DNA of 35,905 nt from Prevotella sp. UBA6429 (GCA_002437285.1 DJOV01000080.1:1-35905), one strand, 5' to 3'. Positions 16,415 through 25,732 are shown, counted from the first letter of the stretch. A program made the numbers and translations. Notes: generated by a model from the letters alone, not told the origin.

Positions 16415-17587
16415 ATGAAAATCCTATATTACAGCACTCCGTTCTTTGCCGACTGCGACTTCCCGCTGGTGAAGGCGTTGCAGGAATCTGGACATGACGT
16501 GACCTGTCTCATCAGTCTCGCTCCTTATAGCCTGAAGAGCACGCTCTTCGACATCAAGGAGCAGATTCCGGAGAATGATATCATACCTGCCACTCGATAC
16601 CCGGAACTCAAGGCGTACGAGAAGTACATGGATATGAGCCAAGTCTATATCGCCAACAGGACGGTGAGGCAAGACTCTTCCTTGCAGTCGTTGATGATGA
16701 CAGGCAAGGTGGTTAGGTTCATCAAGAAAGGAAAGTTCGACATCGTGCATACCGACTGTATGTTGGGGATGTGGGACTTGATGCTCTATCGGTTCTTCGG
16801 CAAGAAGATGGTGCTGACGGTGCATGACCCTTTCCCGCATACTGGAGAGGTTACGCCTCGCAAAATGTTCAACTATAAGATGGCGATGAGGATGGTTCGC
16901 CACTTTGTGCTGCTCAACAACAAGCAGAAGGAACTGTTCTGCGAGACGTATCATGTCCGGCCAGAGCAGATTCTTATCAATCGACTGGGTGTATACGACA
17001 ACATCAGTACGTTTGTCAGTCCCGAGGGAATGAAGAAGTCACGCAACGTCCTTTTCTTCGGTCGCATCTCTCCCTACAAAGGCATTGAGTATCTTTGCAA
17101 GGCGATGGTGAAAGTGAGGGAGCTGGTGCCTGACGCTACCTTGACAATCGCTGGTGGAGGCAAAATGTACTTCGATATTGAGCCCTACGAAAAGGAAGAT
17201 TGGGTGAAGGTTATCAATCGTTACGTTGGCATGGAGGAACTTGCAGGATTATTGCAGGACTGTGCATTGTCTGTTTGTCCTTATACCGATGCCACGCAGA
17301 GTGGTGTCATCATGACGAGCTATAGCCTCTGCAAGCCGGTTGTGGCCTCGAATGTGGGTGGCTTGGGAGAAATGGTGGAAGACGGAAAGACCGGCCTGCT
17401 GGTGCCGCCTAAGGACGTGGATGCCCTTGCCGAGGCCATCATTGCGCTACTGAAAGATGACGCTAAACGGGAAAAGATGACTGAGAATATCCGAAATGAT
17501 TACTTCGTGGGCGAGAAGTCATGGAAGGTTATTGCGGAGAAGTATATTGGGTTTTATCAGATGGTCTGTGATGTTGAATTGGACTAA
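16415..17587 (+). CDS. Family 4 glycosyltransferase
   Basis: The predicted protein has 390 residues. GT-B features are the N-terminal MKILYYSTPFFADCDFPLVK, the hinge block FFGRISPYKGIEYLCKAM, TLTIAGGGKM, and PYTDATQSGVIMTSYSLCKP followed by VVASNVGGLGEMV. The usual E-x7-E motif is altered (Gln-Ser-Gly in place of the first Glu region), as in some GT4 subfamilies. It starts 8 nt after the GT2 gene. Confidence 0.85.
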   Translation: MKILYYSTPFFADCDFPLVKALQESGHDVTCLISLAPYSLKSTLFDIKEQIPENDIIPATRYPELKAYEKYMDMSQVYIANRTVRQDSSLQSLMMTGKVVRFIKKGKFDIVHTDCMLGMWDLMLYRFFGKKMVLTVHDPFPHTGEVTPRKMFNYKMAMRMVRHFVLLNNKQKELFCETYHVRPEQILINRLGVYDNISTFVSPEGMKKSRNVLFFGRISPYKGIEYLCKAMVKVRELVPDATLTIAGGGKMYFDIEPYEKEDWVKVINRYVGMEELAGLLQDCALSVCPYTDATQSGVIMTSYSLCKPVVASNVGGLGEMVEDGKTGLLVPPKDVDALAEAIIALLKDDAKREKMTENIRNDYFVGEKSWKVIAEKYIGFYQMVCDVELD

Positions 17588-17599
17588 AATACTTTCGAT

Positions 17600-18216
17600 A
17601 TGAAAAACAAGTTGATTTTTTTATTCTTTGGTTGGCTGACCATACCGCATGCGATGTGCTATCTTCTTGCAAAGAGCAGGGCAACGATAGATAAAGATGT
17701 CGTTCGTTGGGTGCAGTGCTCCAAACGTGTCAGCCCATTTAGGGGGGGCAATCTTTAATTCTTAATTTGATGTGGCTCCTTCTCTTTGTGAAGGAATATC
17801 GTAATGTGTTCTACCTTCGAATGGGATGGAAAGCACGTCTATTGGGTTATTTGCCTCGTTTGTCTTCGCTCTGCATTTGGACGCGGTCTGAGAATTTTGG
17901 AGCAGGAACCTATATCCAACATGGAATAGCGACAATTATCTCGGCGAAAAAGGTGGGTGAGAATTGCTGGATTAACCAGCAGGTGACCATCGGTTATAAC
18001 GATAGCAATAAGTATGGTTTTGGGCAACCAGTTATAGGAAACAATGTCCGAGTGTCTGCAGGTGCGAAGGTCTGTGGGGATATCATCGTTGGAGACGGAT
18101 CCACGATAGGCCTTAATGCGGTTGTGGTCAAGGATGTGCCTGCCCATAGCACCGTCATACCCTCGCCCATGATGCTGATTCAAGAGAATGGTAAGCGGGT
18201 GTACCATAAATTATAA
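17600..18216 (+). pseudogene. Serine-acetyltransferase-like hexapeptide enzyme, out of frame at a G7 tract (phase-OFF)
   Basis: The reading frame from ATG 17600 runs 52 residues and ends at 17758, just after seven G at 17742-17748. The rest of the protein (left-handed beta-helix hexapeptides such as VGENCWINQQVTIG and IVGDGSTIGLNAVVVKDV) continues in a different frame to 18216. Adding a single G (G8) joins the two parts without any stop into a 205-residue protein, a normal length for this family. The remaining sequence shows no other damage. This fits a slipped-strand OFF state of a sugar O-acetyltransferase gene better than decay, although an assembly error in the G run is possible. Confidence 0.75.
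17742..17748 (+). repeat. G7 tract at the frameshift of the first acyltransferase gene
   Basis: This run of seven G falls at codons 48-50 of the gene starting at 17600. One extra G restores the full reading frame. Confidence 0.8.
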
Positions 18217-18232
18217 GGTACATGCAAACTGA

Positions 18233-18804
18233 ATGTTTGAAAAACTATTGTTAGGGAGTAAAATGAATAACATAAATAAAAAGGATTTCTTTCACCAAAT
18301 GGCCAAGGAACAGCAGTTCTATGACCATTCTCTACGAGCCAGAATATTAGGTTACGACAGCTATATGCTGAGTCGTTACCTTTACCATCTGCGTATGGCA
18401 GAGTGGCATGAGATTGCCCCCCCCGGTTGCATCATAAGCTGTTGACGGGTTGGCATAAGTATCGGATGCGAAAGTATGGCCGGATGGTCGGGTGTCAGTT
18501 TGGCCTCCATGTGATAGACTTTGGGGTCAAGATTTATCACTGGGGCTGGATGATAGTGAACGGTAAGGCCAAGATAGGCAAGAATCTCACCATTTATCCG
18601 GGCGTGACGGTAGGGGCGGCCAGGACAGGCGTTCCGTCGATTGGCGACAATGTGTTCTTGGGTCTTGGTAGCAAGGTGTTTGGGGGCATAACGATTGGAA
18701 ATAATGTGGTGGTGGCTCCCAATGCTGTTGTCGTCAAGGATGTGCCTGACAACTGTGTCGTGGCAGGCGTACCTGCAAGGATTATCAAGAAGAGAAGATC
18801 ATGA
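18233..18804 (+). pseudogene. Hexapeptide acyltransferase, out of frame at a C8 tract (phase-OFF)
   Basis: The N-terminal part (from ATG 18233, or more likely ATG 18263 with MNNINKKDFFHQ) stops at 18445. The C-terminal part with hexapeptides (IGKNLTIYPGVTVGAA, IGDNVFLGLGSKVFGG, IGNNVVVAPNAVVVKDV) and the family ending VVAGVPARIIKK runs in another frame to 18804. The frames meet at eight C (18417-18424), and one extra C joins them into about 180-190 residues. It probably O-acetylates the polysaccharide when in frame. Its stop overlaps the start of the downstream FRG gene (ATGA at 18801). Confidence 0.75.
18417..18424 (+). repeat. C8 tract at the frameshift of the second acyltransferase gene
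   Basis: This run of eight C lies in the coding sequence. A change to nine C restores the frame of the 18233/18263-18804 gene. Confidence 0.8.
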
Positions 18805-20588
18805 GTGATATGCGTTTGGCTAAGCGTTTGGTGGTAAGTTTTTTGGAGGAAGCTTGTCGCTTTCTTCAGATGGATGCGGACACGATATCCGTGAGCTATA
18901 GCCAAAAGGCAACGCACATGGGTGTGTTTGTTTGGGGTATAGCTGACGAGATAGTTGTAGAAGAGAGGTTCTTGAATTTTTGCGTGTCTAACAACACTTT
19001 CACTCCTCTAAGGATGAAAACGTATGTCGTGGCCCGATTGATCCAGCAACGTCGATTGCATGGAGTGGCTTATTCGTTGCAGTCAGAACAGGCAATGGAT
19101 GACGCCCTGGGGTTTGCCAATGCCTTGATGTTCATGAAGGGCATTCAGTGTCCGTGCCCGCCAATCTTTTCTTCTGAATCTTACTTTGCACGGTCGTTGG
19201 CCATTCTGAGAGATGAGTTCGGGCTGAGGGGCAGTGTGTTCGAAATGCAAAAAGATGCTTACCAAATCCATCTGGACAAAGAGACAGGAAATCGCCTGTT
19301 TGCCAAGTACATGTTGCGTAACGACCAGGGCTGTCCGCGAACCATAAAGCCCGGCGAGAAGGGTAGCAAAGAAAATCCATTCGACAATGTCAACCAGGCG
19401 ATGGAGTGGCTGCGTGAGGCGGAAGCGGAGGCTTATGCAAATGACGGACTGATGCAGGACATCGCGAACGAGCAGTATTTCTATGATTTGGAGCGAGGTT
19501 ACTTCCGTGTTGACTGGGCGGCATCTTACGTCGCGCATAGAAACAATGGACTTCCAGAACAGGCCTTTGTGGCCTCGCAAATGGCGCCTGTCGGTTTGTC
19601 AATGCCTTTCTTCGCATTGAAGCCAAACCTGTATGGGCACAAGTTTCTTTATCGTGGACAGAGTGATCACTATGAGGGGAAACCTTGCGTACCAAATATG
19701 TTTCGAGATGCGGAACATAACAAAAAAGAATACTACCTTGACTTCCTGATCTTCTCGCAAGAGATGGAACTGCTGATTCGGTCGTTGCCTCTGGTTCAAC
19801 TGCTGGAGAATGGCATAGAGCTGTTGCACGACACGTTCAAGATAAGGATGCATTATCCGGGTCTTGCTCAGCATTATTACAACAAGTCGCATTTCCTCGA
19901 CTTGACATCCGATTTAAATGTGGCGGCATTCTTCGCCTCCTCGTCCTATAAGGATGAATCGTACCATCCTTTAGGTAATTGTGAGAAAACGGGCGTGATC
20001 TATTATTACAACTTGGAATTTCCGCGGGCCTTTCAGCAGCATCGCGGCTATGCCTTGAAAAACATCGGCAAGCAGCTGTTTCTCCGAAGCGGGGCACAGC
20101 GAGGCTTCCTGCTCGAGATGGAAAAGGGCGTGGACTTCAAGACCTTGCCTGAAGTGAATGCCGTGTATTTCAAGCATGACGATGCTGTGGAAAGGGATAT
20201 CTTCAGGAGGTGTAATGAGGGAAAAGACTATTTTGGCGAAGACCTGTTGCAACATGCATGGAACGACAGGTTTAGGGATAGGTTTGAGCGTCGCATTGTC
20301 TCACGCAGGGCCGTGGAGCTGAATGTCTCTCGTAACGCAGGCGAGACGGTGGAGAGCATCACGAGGAAGCTGAATGGCATGGGAATCAGCGTGGACGACT
20401 ATGTCCCATCCTTTTCCCACCCAGAGCTGTCGTCCTTCTATGCCAACATCGATAAGTGGTGGCATGACTTCTGTGATGACATCTACTTCGTCTCCTCCGA
20501 TGGCGAGTGGTATCGTGAAGAAATGAAGGCTATATGCCGCAGGCCAGAGTACCAGTGGGCATTCCGCTGCAAGTCAAAGAGGGCGTGA
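18801..20588 (+). CDS. Large FRG-domain protein
   Basis: The predicted protein has 595 residues, soluble, with no signal peptide. The FRG domain lies in the second half: KFLYRGQSDHYEGKPCVPNM at about 279-298, then MHYPGLAQHYYNKSHFLDLT and SDLNVAAFFASS at about 353-384. The first 270 residues are unassigned. Its ATG overlaps the stop of the phase-variable acyltransferase gene, so it may be coupled to it: translation termination in the wrong frame at 18445 could lower its expression. An FRG protein among polysaccharide genes is unexpected; the function is unknown. It is less AT-rich than the neighbouring accessory genes. Confidence 0.75.
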   Translation: MSDMRLAKRLVVSFLEEACRFLQMDADTISVSYSQKATHMGVFVWGIADEIVVEERFLNFCVSNNTFTPLRMKTYVVARLIQQRRLHGVAYSLQSEQAMDDALGFANALMFMKGIQCPCPPIFSSESYFARSLAILRDEFGLRGSVFEMQKDAYQIHLDKETGNRLFAKYMLRNDQGCPRTIKPGEKGSKENPFDNVNQAMEWLREAEAEAYANDGLMQDIANEQYFYDLERGYFRVDWAASYVAHRNNGLPEQAFVASQMAPVGLSMPFFALKPNLYGHKFLYRGQSDHYEGKPCVPNMFRDAEHNKKEYYLDFLIFSQEMELLIRSLPLVQLLENGIELLHDTFKIRMHYPGLAQHYYNKSHFLDLTSDLNVAAFFASSSYKDESYHPLGNCEKTGVIYYYNLEFPRAFQQHRGYALKNIGKQLFLRSGAQRGFLLEMEKGVDFKTLPEVNAVYFKHDDAVERDIFRRCNEGKDYFGEDLLQHAWNDRFRDRFERRIVSRRAVELNVSRNAGETVESITRKLNGMGISVDDYVPSFSHPELSSFYANIDKWWHDFCDDIYFVSSDGEWYREEMKAICRRPEYQWAFRCKSKRA

Positions 20589-20636
20589 AACGCTTCTAAA
20601 CAATTTTGTCAAGAAAAACACTAATAGGTAATTGTC

Positions 20637-21179
20637 ATGAAAAATATGGGCTACGCACGCGCAATGAGGTTGATCAAGGCAGATTATCGCAGATATTCGT
20701 CATTGTGCGAATCGGGGGGGGCAGGAAAAGTTAAGTCTTTTTTGAAGATATTGTTATTTGAACGTGGATTCCGGTTTACGTTTTGGTGGAGGCTCGCTAG
20801 CGTAAAAAACTTTTTCAAACCTTTCTTCTGGTTGTTTTATAAGCATTATTTTAATAAATATGGTATTCAAATTAATGCTTCAACTCAGATTGGAGGTGGA
20901 CTTTACATTGGTCATGGATTGGGTGTCGTAATAAACCCGACAGCAGTCATTGGTAAAAATTTCACTATTTCTCAATTTTGTACAATTGGTAGTAATAAGG
21001 GACATGCTGCTACGATAGGTGACAACGTTTATATTGCCCCTCATTGCTGTATAGTGGAAGATGTAAAAATAGGAGATAATTCGACGATAGGAGCTGGTTC
21101 GGTGGTTACTCATGATGTGCCACGAAATACTGTGGTGGCAGGTGTGCCAGCAAAAATCATAAAATATTTAGATACATAA
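20637..21179 (+). CDS. Serine-acetyltransferase-like hexapeptide enzyme with an in-frame G8 tract (phase-ON)
   Basis: The predicted protein has 180 residues. Hexapeptide repeats are present (IGGGLYIGHGLGVVINPTAV, IGKNFTISQFCTIGSN, IGDNVYIAPHCCIV, IGDNSTIGAGSVVTHDV) with the ending VVAGVPAKIIKYL. It resembles the acyltransferases of capsule and colanic-acid loci that use acetyl-CoA. Eight G at 20714-20721 encode part of ESGGAG near residue 28 and the frame is open, so this copy is ON in the assembled sequence. It is the third acyltransferase of the locus with a G/C tract in the N-terminal part. Confidence 0.85.
   Translation: MKNMGYARAMRLIKADYRRYSSLCESGGAGKVKSFLKILLFERGFRFTFWWRLASVKNFFKPFFWLFYKHYFNKYGIQINASTQIGGGLYIGHGLGVVINPTAVIGKNFTISQFCTIGSNKGHAATIGDNVYIAPHCCIVEDVKIGDNSTIGAGSVVTHDVPRNTVVAGVPAKIIKYLDT
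20714..20721 (+). repeat. G8 tract inside the third acyltransferase gene
   Basis: This run of eight G is in frame, encoding Gly-Gly. Gain or loss of one G would truncate the enzyme shortly afterwards. Confidence 0.8.
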
Positions 21180-21184
21180 ATAAG

Positions 21185-22258
21185 ATGAAAGTACTTCAAA
21201 TTACATGGAGCCTGTCCTCGGGAGGCGCAGAGCGATTTGTCGTGGATCTGTGTAACAGGCTTGTGCAAAATCCGCAGTTGGAAATTGTTCTCGTGACCCT
21301 TGCTGATGACAATATCCCAGGCAATAAGCATTATCTCAATGCGGTCTCCGATAAGGTCAGACACTTAAACTTGGGTCTCCATAGTGGTAATTCGATTGTC
21401 TCACATTTGAAGTTTCTCAAATTGATACGTAGCGAAAAACCAGATCTTATCCATGCCCATTGCGGCGTGCAATGGCTGTATCTTCCTGCATTGATATTAA
21501 AAAATACAAAAGTCGTCTACACCCTTCACAACACGGCTGACTTCTGCTTGTTTCGCAAATGGCTTAAGCCCGTCGACCGATGGTTTTATAGTCACCGAAT
21601 TCGTCCAGTAACCATTTCGAATGCTTGTGAGAAAAGTTTTGTGCGGCTGTATGGCATGCATTCGGCAGAGCGCATCACAAATGGCCGTGAGCCCATGGTC
21701 CCTTCATGTCTGCGGCCATCAGATGTGACTTTCTTGGATGGCAATAAAGCCCCGGTGTTTATTCATGTGGCCCGCAGCCATCCAGCTAAAAACCATGGAC
21801 GATTGTTCCGTACGTTTGAGCAACTTCAACAGGAAGGCGTTAAGTTTCAACTGATGGTGATCGGAAGCGGTTATGAACAGGAGTGGATGCCCCGTTTTGA
21901 AAACAATCCGTTGATTCATATCCTGGGAGAACGCAATAATGTGGCGGACTATTTGGCGTTGGCTGATTTTTTTGTGTTGACTTCAGATTGTGAGGGACTT
22001 CCTCTCTCGCTGTTGGAGGCTATGTCGTTGGGTGTCATTCCTATTTGCACGCCAGCTGGTGGGGTGGTCGACGTGATTCGTGATGGTGAGAATGGTTTTG
22101 TGACTAAGGGCTTTTCGGATGAAGAGTTCTTGAAAAAGACCAAGGAAGCCCTTGCGAAAGCCAATACCATGGATAGGGGCAAGATTGTGGAAGATTACAA
22201 AAGCCATTATTCCATGGAAGTTTGTGCTGATAAGTATTATCGTTTATATATGAAATAG
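21185..22258 (+). CDS. Family 4 glycosyltransferase
   Basis: The predicted protein has 357 residues. The GT-B fold is shown by the N-terminal WSLSSGGAERFVVDLCNRL, IHAHCGVQWLYLPA, the donor-binding FIHVARSHPAKNHGRLF and the E-x7-E motif in DCEGLPLSLLEAMSLG (about residues 270-285). It starts 5 nt after the acyltransferase stop and ends 2 nt before the next gene, so it is clearly in one operon. Confidence 0.88.
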   Translation: MKVLQITWSLSSGGAERFVVDLCNRLVQNPQLEIVLVTLADDNIPGNKHYLNAVSDKVRHLNLGLHSGNSIVSHLKFLKLIRSEKPDLIHAHCGVQWLYLPALILKNTKVVYTLHNTADFCLFRKWLKPVDRWFYSHRIRPVTISNACEKSFVRLYGMHSAERITNGREPMVPSCLRPSDVTFLDGNKAPVFIHVARSHPAKNHGRLFRTFEQLQQEGVKFQLMVIGSGYEQEWMPRFENNPLIHILGERNNVADYLALADFFVLTSDCEGLPLSLLEAMSLGVIPICTPAGGVVDVIRDGENGFVTKGFSDEEFLKKTKEALAKANTMDRGKIVEDYKSHYSMEVCADKYYRLYMK

Positions 22259-22260
22259 CC

Positions 22261-23274
22261 ATGAGGCATAATAGCGTGAAGCGTGTATTCCACAGATGCC
22301 TGGAGGAAGTGAAGGCATCGTGTGATGTGGCGAAGGTGATTTCCGTGAAGGCGGCTGTCATTACCTTCTGGGCGAAGATTGACATTCAAATCATGAATCG
22401 CAATGGATTCAAGGAACCTGTGAGTGTGAAGAATCGACTGATGAGGAAGCATCAAATCATGATAGACTTCTTGGAGGATAAGTTCAAGGATTATTGGGAA
22501 CATTATCAAGTGGCGGAGACAATGCCAGGTTGTGATGAGAAACTTCGCAATAAGATTTGGATTTGCTGGTGGCAAGGAATCGAGAATGCTCCGGAGATAG
22601 TCAAGGCTTGCGTGGCATCTATCAAGCGCAATGCTGGGGAATATGAGGTGATTGTCATTACGGATGATAACTGCAAGGAGTATGTTCAGTTCCCTGATTG
22701 GTTGGAGGAAAAAAGGAAAAAAGGAATCATCTCACGAACCATCTATTCTGATTTGCTTCGTTTAAATCTTCTTTCTCAATATGGAGGTATTTGGATTGAT
22801 TCTACTTTCTTTTGTCTAAATCCTTGTTTTGAGGAATACATGAAATTGCCTTTATGGTCTATCAAGCGTCCAGATTATTTGCATTGCTCTATTGCAAGTG
22901 GCTATTTTGCAAACTACTCATTGGGGTGTGACTATGAGCATCGTTATGTTTATGTGGTGGTTAGGGATTTCCTGTATAACTATTGGAAGCATTATGATAG
23001 ATTGGTGGATTACTTACTGACTGATTATGCGATAGTCTTAGCGCAGAAGCATGTGAAAAAGGTTGCTGATGCCTTTGCCCAGATACAACCCAACAACAAG
23101 TATTGTGATGAGCTGTATAAGGTTCTCGGTCAGCCTTATGATGAGAACCTGTGGCAGCAGATTTGCAAGGACACCGTGCTTTACAAGTTGACTTGGAAAC
23201 AAAGTTTCGCCAAGGAGATAGATGGCAAGCCTACGTTCTATGGGATGTTGATAGATGGAAACTTGAAGAAATAG
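22261..23274 (+). CDS. Capsular polysaccharide synthesis (Caps_synth / GT32-like) glycosyltransferase
   Basis: The predicted protein has 337 residues. The blocks IWICWWQGIENAPEIVKACV (about 99-118) and TIYSDLLRLNLLSQYGGIWI followed by DSTFFC (about 160-185) are typical of this family; the Asp in WIDS occupies the DXD-like site of OCH1-type transferases. Fungal relatives move mannose, but the bacterial donor is unknown. The stop is 4 nt before the next ATG. Confidence 0.82.
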   Translation: MRHNSVKRVFHRCLEEVKASCDVAKVISVKAAVITFWAKIDIQIMNRNGFKEPVSVKNRLMRKHQIMIDFLEDKFKDYWEHYQVAETMPGCDEKLRNKIWICWWQGIENAPEIVKACVASIKRNAGEYEVIVITDDNCKEYVQFPDWLEEKRKKGIISRTIYSDLLRLNLLSQYGGIWIDSTFFCLNPCFEEYMKLPLWSIKRPDYLHCSIASGYFANYSLGCDYEHRYVYVVVRDFLYNYWKHYDRLVDYLLTDYAIVLAQKHVKKVADAFAQIQPNNKYCDELYKVLGQPYDENLWQQICKDTVLYKLTWKQSFAKEIDGKPTFYGMLIDGNLKK

Positions 23275-23278
23275 CTTA

Positions 23279-24352
23279 ATGCGATACAAATTCAAGACAT
23301 TCAATGTTGGTGTTGGTGATTGTATCACCTTATTGTTGAAAAACAACGATAAGGAGGTGCATATCTTGGTGGATTGTGGCAATTACACAAAAGAGGTGGA
23401 TGATTATATCACCCATGTGTTCCGCAATCATATCGACTATCTGATAGTCACCCATATCGACAATGACCATATTAATGGACTGATACAGATGTTGTCTTCT
23501 AAACCAAACCTTACTATCACCCATATCCTCTACAATTGTTATCAACGGACATCCGATGATTTGCAAGAATGGGATGAGAAGATGATAGAAAATGTAACTT
23601 GTGTGTATGGTCATTTGCCAGTGGTCGTTGATATGTTGGAAGGAAAAATCAATGCCAATGCCTCGAAGACTCTTGCGGAACTGATTTTAGGTAATGAGAA
23701 TTGGAAGAAAGCTTGGCGTAGAGACTATATTACAGCTGATAGTTCTAATATTGATTTGGAAGATGCAATGGGACGCATTGTCTTTTTGTCGCCAACCAAG
23801 GAAGCGTTGAATGTTCTGGATAAGGAATATAGATCGTTGTTTTGGAAAAAGCTATACAAGCTGAAAAAGCTTGACTATAATAAGGAGGAGACTATATATG
23901 AGGCTCTGATGCGTATCATGGAGGCAGAACATTCTGAATCATCAGAAAAGGCAGTTTCGCAAAAGGTGCTTGATGAAAATGCCCTTGTTTATTATGCCGA
24001 TGAAGAATTGGGGGCGTTGTCTCCTGCCAATGAAGCTTCCATAGCCTTTGTTTGGGAGCATAAAGGGCATAGAATCTTATTTATGGGTGATGCCGATCCT
24101 CAGCAAGTAGCTGGAAAATTGGGAGTACTTTATAAAGACCAACCTAAGCCTATTCTATTTGATGCCATTAAAGTATCACATCACGGCAGTGCACATAGCA
24201 CCTCGAAAGAATTGGTAAAAGTTGCAGATAGCGAACACTATTTTGTGACAGGAGGCGCAAATGCCAGACCAAGCTATCAGGCTTTGGCTCGCATTGCCAT
24301 GGACCACTTGAAAGGATTGAGATTTGGATTGGACTGTATCATAAAGAATTGA
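23279..24352 (+). CDS. Metallo-beta-lactamase-fold hydrolase, ComEC-C-terminal type
   Basis: The predicted protein has 357 residues, soluble. The N-terminal FNVGVGDCITLLLKN, the metal motif THIDNDHINGL (His59, Asp61, Asp63, His64), MGDADPQQVAGKLG and KVSHHGSAHS (about 300-309) are those of ComEC/Rec2-like MBL enzymes, here without the membrane part. Stand-alone versions occur next to ATPases in bacterial defence modules and are presumed to cleave nucleic acids or nucleotides. It starts 4 nt after a capsule glycosyltransferase, so it is transcriptionally linked to the polysaccharide genes; the ATPase follows after 147 bp. Confidence 0.82.
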   Translation: MRYKFKTFNVGVGDCITLLLKNNDKEVHILVDCGNYTKEVDDYITHVFRNHIDYLIVTHIDNDHINGLIQMLSSKPNLTITHILYNCYQRTSDDLQEWDEKMIENVTCVYGHLPVVVDMLEGKINANASKTLAELILGNENWKKAWRRDYITADSSNIDLEDAMGRIVFLSPTKEALNVLDKEYRSLFWKKLYKLKKLDYNKEETIYEALMRIMEAEHSESSEKAVSQKVLDENALVYYADEELGALSPANEASIAFVWEHKGHRILFMGDADPQQVAGKLGVLYKDQPKPILFDAIKVSHHGSAHSTSKELVKVADSEHYFVTGGANARPSYQALARIAMDHLKGLRFGLDCIIKN

Positions 24353-24443
24353 AGTTTTGGAGTCCGAAACGGGGCTTGGTATGCGAACTGCTTAAAAGTC
24401 CGTTTAAAAGTTCTATGGAAAAACATGTTTTTCCTATCATTTG

Positions 24444-24475
24444 TTTGGTGGATTCATTTAAAATGAGCACCTTTG
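24444..24475 (+). promoter_or_regulatory. Possible Bacteroidota-type promoter for the ATPase/nuclease pair
   Basis: TTTG at 24444-24447 is followed after 20 nt by CACCTTTG at 24468-24475. This is one mismatch from the TAnnTTTG -7 consensus and has canonical spacing. The ATG at 24500 lies about 25 nt downstream. It could let the module be expressed independently of the capsule promoter. Confidence 0.4.
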
Positions 24476-24499
24476 CAGACACAAAGCATATCCTTAGCT

Positions 24500-25732
24500 A
24501 TGAACATTCGGGTGATTATAGACAAGTTGGGTCCCATTGCTGATTCCGAGGTAGACTTCAGTCCGTTTATGGTTTACACGGGCGAGTCAGGACTGGGCAA
24601 GAGTTATACTGCGTTGTTGTGGTACAACCTGGCTATGGCCATGACTCCGCCAAGGCTCAAGGATTTTGTAAGCAAGAGGATGAATGGGGCCGCGAAGGAG
24701 GAGCTTAGTTTCAAGTTTAAGGATTTCAGAATGTGGCTCAATCAAGGGGTTGCTGCTTCTTTGGGCAATCTGCTTGGCAACAACCGTTTCCAATGCCACG
24801 TGAACTATGTCTTTGACCATGATGACAACGAAACGATAGCCATCAAGCGATTGTATGACGAAGAACCTTCCAATTTCATTCGCTTTAGTGTCAATGGCAA
24901 GATGTCGGTATTCCCAGCCGATTATGACGACCATGTCTTCTTGATGTGCTATTGCCTGTATGGGTACATCATTGACCTGTGCTTGGGCAAGGCTCATCTG
25001 CGTCCGCTGATATTGCCGCCTGCCCGTGCCGCTTTCATGGGGGCGAACATGACTTCTTCGATCGGCATGGATCAGGAGTTCTTGGAGCAACTGAATTATC
25101 TGAAGACGCCATCGATGATAGCCAGCCCCGACAACCAGTTTTATGCCAATTGCATAGCGAAGCTGACGGACGGGAAGATTGTCTTGGAGAACGGTGATGT
25201 GTCCTTGCAATTTGAGTCGGGCGAAACGATTCCTGTCTCCGCGGCAGCCTCCTCGGTCAAGGAGTTGATGCCCTTCTTGTTGATGTTGCAGAACGGCAAG
25301 CATCGGCAATTCAACAGCTTGCTCTTTGAGGAGCCCGAGGCGCATGTGCATCCGAAGAAGCAGTTCTTGGTGATGGACATGTTGGCAAGATGTTGCAATC
25401 GGGGTATGTTGATTCAGATGACCACTCACAGTGACTATCTTTTGGGGCGAATGAACCAGTTGCTTACGCTGGGCAGGATCCGCAAGGCATCGCAAGAGGA
25501 GTTTGAGGCGTTTTGCACCAGCCACAAGTGGAATAAGAACCTGTATTTGGAAGATGAGCATATAGGTGCATATTATTTCAAGCGTCAGGGTGGCAAGGTC
25601 GTCATCGAGAAGCAAGACTTGTCTGACGGGCTTCCTTTTAGCTCTTTTGAGGAGTCGGTCAGGAGCCAGATGGAATTGTCTGCTGACTTGACAGACTTGG
25701 CTGAGCGTCTTGGATTGAACACCAATTTGTAA
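24500..25732 (+). CDS. AAA/OLD-like (SMC-type) ATPase
   Basis: The predicted protein has 410 residues from ATG 24500. Walker A GESGLGKS lies at residues 28-35. An ABC-type Walker B LLFEEPEAHVHPKKQ lies around 275-289, followed by the H-loop-like TTHSDYLLGRM. This layout (N-terminal P-loop, long insert, EEPE-H motif) is that of AAA_15/AAA_21-type ATPases of OLD, Septu and related defence systems. No TOPRIM domain is seen; the nuclease is probably supplied by the gene that follows 11 nt later. Confidence 0.8.
   Translation: MNIRVIIDKLGPIADSEVDFSPFMVYTGESGLGKSYTALLWYNLAMAMTPPRLKDFVSKRMNGAAKEELSFKFKDFRMWLNQGVAASLGNLLGNNRFQCHVNYVFDHDDNETIAIKRLYDEEPSNFIRFSVNGKMSVFPADYDDHVFLMCYCLYGYIIDLCLGKAHLRPLILPPARAAFMGANMTSSIGMDQEFLEQLNYLKTPSMIASPDNQFYANCIAKLTDGKIVLENGDVSLQFESGETIPVSAAASSVKELMPFLLMLQNGKHRQFNSLLFEEPEAHVHPKKQFLVMDMLARCCNRGMLIQMTTHSDYLLGRMNQLLTLGRIRKASQEEFEAFCTSHKWNKNLYLEDEHIGAYYFKRQGGKVVIEKQDLSDGLPFSSFEESVRSQMELSADLTDLAERLGLNTNL

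Noticed and set aside
24349..24543. 64-codon open frame overlapping the MBL stop and ATPase start
   Set aside because: It overlaps both genes in another frame and covers the likely promoter; no coding features.
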